Below the pieces are notes generated by a model. The model was not told the origin of the DNA. It made no database searches and worked only from the letters and a program-made list of their open reading frames with translations. A program made the position numbers and the translations under genes. From an uncultured Peptococcaceae bacterium (GTDB lineage Bacteria; Bacillota; Desulfotomaculia; Desulfotomaculales; Desulfallaceae), in assembly GCA_913064925.1 (NCBI GenBank), contig CAJYBN010000161.1:1-6412 (forward strand): 6,412 nucleotides of DNA, given 5' to 3'. Positions 4,641-6,412 of the stretch are shown here, piece after piece (position 1 is the first letter of the stretch; every line of letters starts with the position of its first letter).

Positions 4641-4728
4641 ATTGGGGGAACGCGAGGGGGCTGTAATCCCGCCCAATTCATTGGGCGGATACAAAGACCC
4701 CTCGCCCGGGCATCAGCCCGGTAGTTAC
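4641..4728 (+). ncRNA. Candidate structured leader RNA (three helices, unassigned)
   Basis: The gap before the PAS activator can fold compactly. GCGAGGGG (4652-4659) pairs with CCCCTCGC (4698-4705). Inside, CCGCCCAA (4669-4676) pairs with TTGGGCGG (4681-4688), leaving CTGTAAT-like and ATACAAAGA-like internal strands. CCGGGC (4706-4711) pairs with GCCCGG (4716-4721) directly next to the outer stem, so the two can stack. ATTGGG at 4641-4646 repeats the 3' arm at 4680-4685 and could compete for CCCAAT, a switch-like option. No T run follows, so it is not a plain terminator of the XRE gene. ACGC-AGGG-like and CAAAG stretches faintly recall GEMM (c-di-GMP-I) riboswitches, but that match is incomplete. 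Strand and function are inferred from the downstream gene. Confidence 0.45.
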
Positions 4729-4737
4729 TCAAACACC

Positions 4738-4777
4738 TCTACAGAACAACTGTTTTATGTTATAGTTATTAAAACAG
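4738..4777 (+). promoter_or_regulatory. Possible extended -10 promoter within inverted repeats
   Basis: TGTTATAGT (4758-4766) is an extended -10 element, with a weak TCTACA (4738-4743) 17 bases before the hexamer. CTGTTTT (4750-4756) and AAAACAG (4771-4777) form a perfect inverted repeat around the -10, so either a regulator site or an mRNA hairpin is possible. If this promoter is used, the structured RNA at 4641-4728 lies upstream of the transcript. Confidence 0.35.
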
Positions 4778-4802
4778 GTGTTCGTGGTAGGAGGGAAGGA
4801 AA

Positions 4803-6412
4803 ATGATTGCCAGCCCGGAATGGAGCAAGGAAATAGATGTTATCCTGGACGCCATCCGCGAGGGGTTGATGGCGGTAGATCGTGAGGGTAAAATCACCAT
4901 GTTCAACCGCGCGGCCGAAAAAATTATGGGCATACCAGCCCGGGATGCGCTGGGCCGCAAGGTTAATGGGGTGATTCCCAATACCAGGCTGCATATCGTG
5001 CTGCAAACGGGCAAACCGGAAATTGACCAGCGGCAGCAAATCGGCAAAACCACCATCCTTACCAGCCGCGTCCCGGTACGGGACCGGGACGGCAACATGA
5101 TCGGGGCGGTGGCGGTTTTCCGCGACATAACTGACGTGATCAAGCTGGCGGAGGAGATTACCAGTTTAAGGGAAACCCAGATGCTGCTGCAGGAAATAAT
5201 CAATTCCACCCAGGACGCCATTTCGGTGGTGAACGAGAAGGGTATCGGCATTTTAATCAATACCGCGTATACCAATCTGACCGGCCTTACCGCCAAGGAC
5301 GTGCTGAATAAGCCGGCCACCGTGGATATCGCGGAGGGGGAAAGCGTGCACATGCGGGTACTGCGCACGCGCCGCCCCTTCAAGAACGTGCCCATGAAAG
5401 TGGGACCGCACCGCAAGGAAGTGGTGGTGGACGCCGCGCCCATTATCGTCAACGGTGTGCTCAAAGGCAGCGTGGCGGTTATTCACGACGTTTCCCAAAT
5501 CCACCGGCTGTCCAGAGAACTGGAAGGCGCAAAGCAGTTGATTCGCCGCTTGGAGGCCAAATATATTTTTACTGATATCGTGGGCGTCAGCCACGGTATT
5601 AAGGAGGCTGTGAACCGAGCCAAGCAGGCCGCCGCCACTCCCGCTACCATTATTCTGCGGGGTGAAAGCGGAACGGGCAAGGAACTTTTTGCTCACGCCA
5701 TTCACCAGGCCAGTCGGCGTAAGGGGCAGTTTGTGCGTGTAAACTGCGCCGCCATACCCGAGTCTTTGCTGGAAAGCGAGCTGTTCGGTTACGTGGAAGG
5801 GGCCTTTACCGGCGCCAAGCGGGGCGGCAGGCGCGGTTATTTCGAAGAGGCCAACGGGGGCACGCTTTTTTTGGATGAAGTAACCGAAATCAGCCCCGGG
5901 GTGCAGGCAAAGCTGCTGCGGGTGCTGCAGGAACGGGAAATAATGCGGGTAGGGGACAGTGTTCCCGTGCCGGTGGACGTTAGGGTCATCGCGGCCACCA
6001 ATGCCGACCTGGAAAAGCTGGTTAAGGAGGGACGCTTCCGGGATGACCTGTATTACCGCTTGAACGTGGTACCCATTTATATTCCGCCCCTGCGGCAGCG
6101 GGTGGAAGATATTCCGCTGCTGGCCAAGTTTATTTTGCAAAAGCTGAACCGCGAATTCGGCCGCAATGTGACCGGCATCGCGCCCGCTGCGATGGAAGCT
6201 TTAATGGGGTACGATTGGCCGGGCAACGTGCGGGAGCTGGAAAACGTGCTGGGCCGGGCCATGATTAACATGCACACCGGGGAAACGGAAATCAAGTCCA
6301 GGCACTTGCCTCCCCTGGGCCTGAAACCCTCGGAGCAGGTGGCGGCAGGCGGCCCGCTGCGGCCCGGATTCCGGTACGGCGGGGAAAGCTACCGGGAACT
6401 GCGGGACCGGTG
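4803..6412 (+). CDS. Sigma-54-dependent activator with two PAS domains (partial, 3' end cut)
   Basis: Such proteins sense a signal, then use ATP to open promoters held by RNA polymerase with sigma-54 (RpoN). The 536 visible residues begin at ATG 4803 behind AGGAGG (4789-4794, 8-base spacing). PAS 1 spans about residues 9-115 (GLMAVDREGKITMFNRAAEK to GAVAVFRDITDV), PAS 2 about 127-235 (IINSTQDAISVVNEKG to GSVAVIHDVS), with short coiled-coil linkers after each. The AAA+ domain has Walker A GESGTGKE at 287-294, the sigma-54 contact motif GAFTGA at 333-338, Walker B GGTLFLDE at 352-359, the arginine region RFRDDLYYRLNV at 411-422 and WPGNVREL at 472-479. There is no receiver domain, so it is not a classic two-component regulator. 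The C-terminal Fis-type DNA-binding domain lies beyond the window. The PAS ligand and target operon are unknown, though targets are often adjacent. Confidence 0.95.
   Translation, partial: MIASPEWSKEIDVILDAIREGLMAVDREGKITMFNRAAEKIMGIPARDALGRKVNGVIPNTRLHIVLQTGKPEIDQRQQIGKTTILTSRVPVRDRDGNMIGAVAVFRDITDVIKLAEEITSLRETQMLLQEIINSTQDAISVVNEKGIGILINTAYTNLTGLTAKDVLNKPATVDIAEGESVHMRVLRTRRPFKNVPMKVGPHRKEVVVDAAPIIVNGVLKGSVAVIHDVSQIHRLSRELEGAKQLIRRLEAKYIFTDIVGVSHGIKEAVNRAKQAAATPATIILRGESGTGKELFAHAIHQASRRKGQFVRVNCAAIPESLLESELFGYVEGAFTGAKRGGRRGYFEEANGGTLFLDEVTEISPGVQAKLLRVLQEREIMRVGDSVPVPVDVRVIAATNADLEKLVKEGRFRDDLYYRLNVVPIYIPPLRQRVEDIPLLAKFILQKLNREFGRNVTGIAPAAMEALMGYDWPGNVRELENVLGRAMINMHTGETEIKSRHLPPLGLKPSEQVAAGGPLRPGFRYGGESYRELRDR

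Noticed and set aside
4669..4735. Intrinsic terminator of the + strand XRE gene
   Set aside because: Both GC-rich hairpins lack a following T run (ATACAAAG and TAGTTACTC instead).
4620..4802. T-box, TPP, SAM or cobalamin riboswitch
   Set aside because: None of the conserved boxes of these classes, such as the T-box AGGGTGG or TPP CTGAGA, is present.
5253..6140. Long - strand open frame (295 codons) inside the sigma-54 activator
   Set aside because: It is antisense to highly conserved PAS and AAA+ motifs and is explained by GC-biased codon use; no ribosome site or recognisable domain.

Overview
The window looks like a chromosomal contig end from a high-GC, spore-forming Firmicute of the Clostridia/Peptococcia type (Desulfotomaculum, Pelotomaculum and Moorella are plausible relatives). 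Three things point there: the conserved Firmicute gene run cysS-mrnC-(thyX)-rlmB-yacP-sigH, a SigH closely matching the sporulation sigma factor of Bacillus, and purine-rich Shine-Dalgarno sites with GTG/TTG starts. The genus assignment is inference; I have no alignment.

Left part (1-2654): a tight + strand operon of translation and RNA genes. It holds the 3' end of cysteinyl-tRNA synthetase, Mini-ribonuclease III (23S rRNA maturation), flavin-dependent thymidylate synthase ThyX, the 23S rRNA 2'-O-methyltransferase RlmB, and the NYN-domain ribonuclease YacP/Rae1. Genes abut or overlap by 4 bases, except for a 94-base GC-rich, palindrome-packed gap before thyX. The first 8 bases equal the end of the Illumina adapter and create a false stop in cysS.

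Middle (2655-3572): an AT-rich gap with a near-consensus sigma-A promoter and a 14-bp palindrome leads into sigH, which ends at a strong intrinsic terminator.

Right-middle (3594-4224): a - strand pair, an XRE-type HTH regulator followed directly by a 59-codon Spo0E-like phosphatase gene starting at TTG. Spo0E proteins dephosphorylate Spo0A~P, so a possible brake on sporulation lies next to sigH, whose product promotes it. The HTH gene diverges from a second XRE-type regulator on the + strand. Each has a TTGCCT-N17 promoter, and the + promoter lies between two matching 17-bp TCTGC-N5-GCAGA palindromes, a likely operator pair.

Right end (4612-6412): a 191-base gap with a compact three-helix RNA structure and a promoter inside inverted repeats leads to a two-PAS, sigma-54-dependent activator with intact Walker A, GAFTGA and Walker B motifs. 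It runs off the end of the window before its DNA-binding domain. In Bacillus, rpmG-secE-nusG follow sigH; here four regulatory genes stand in that place. No tRNA, rRNA, CRISPR array or insertion sequence was seen.
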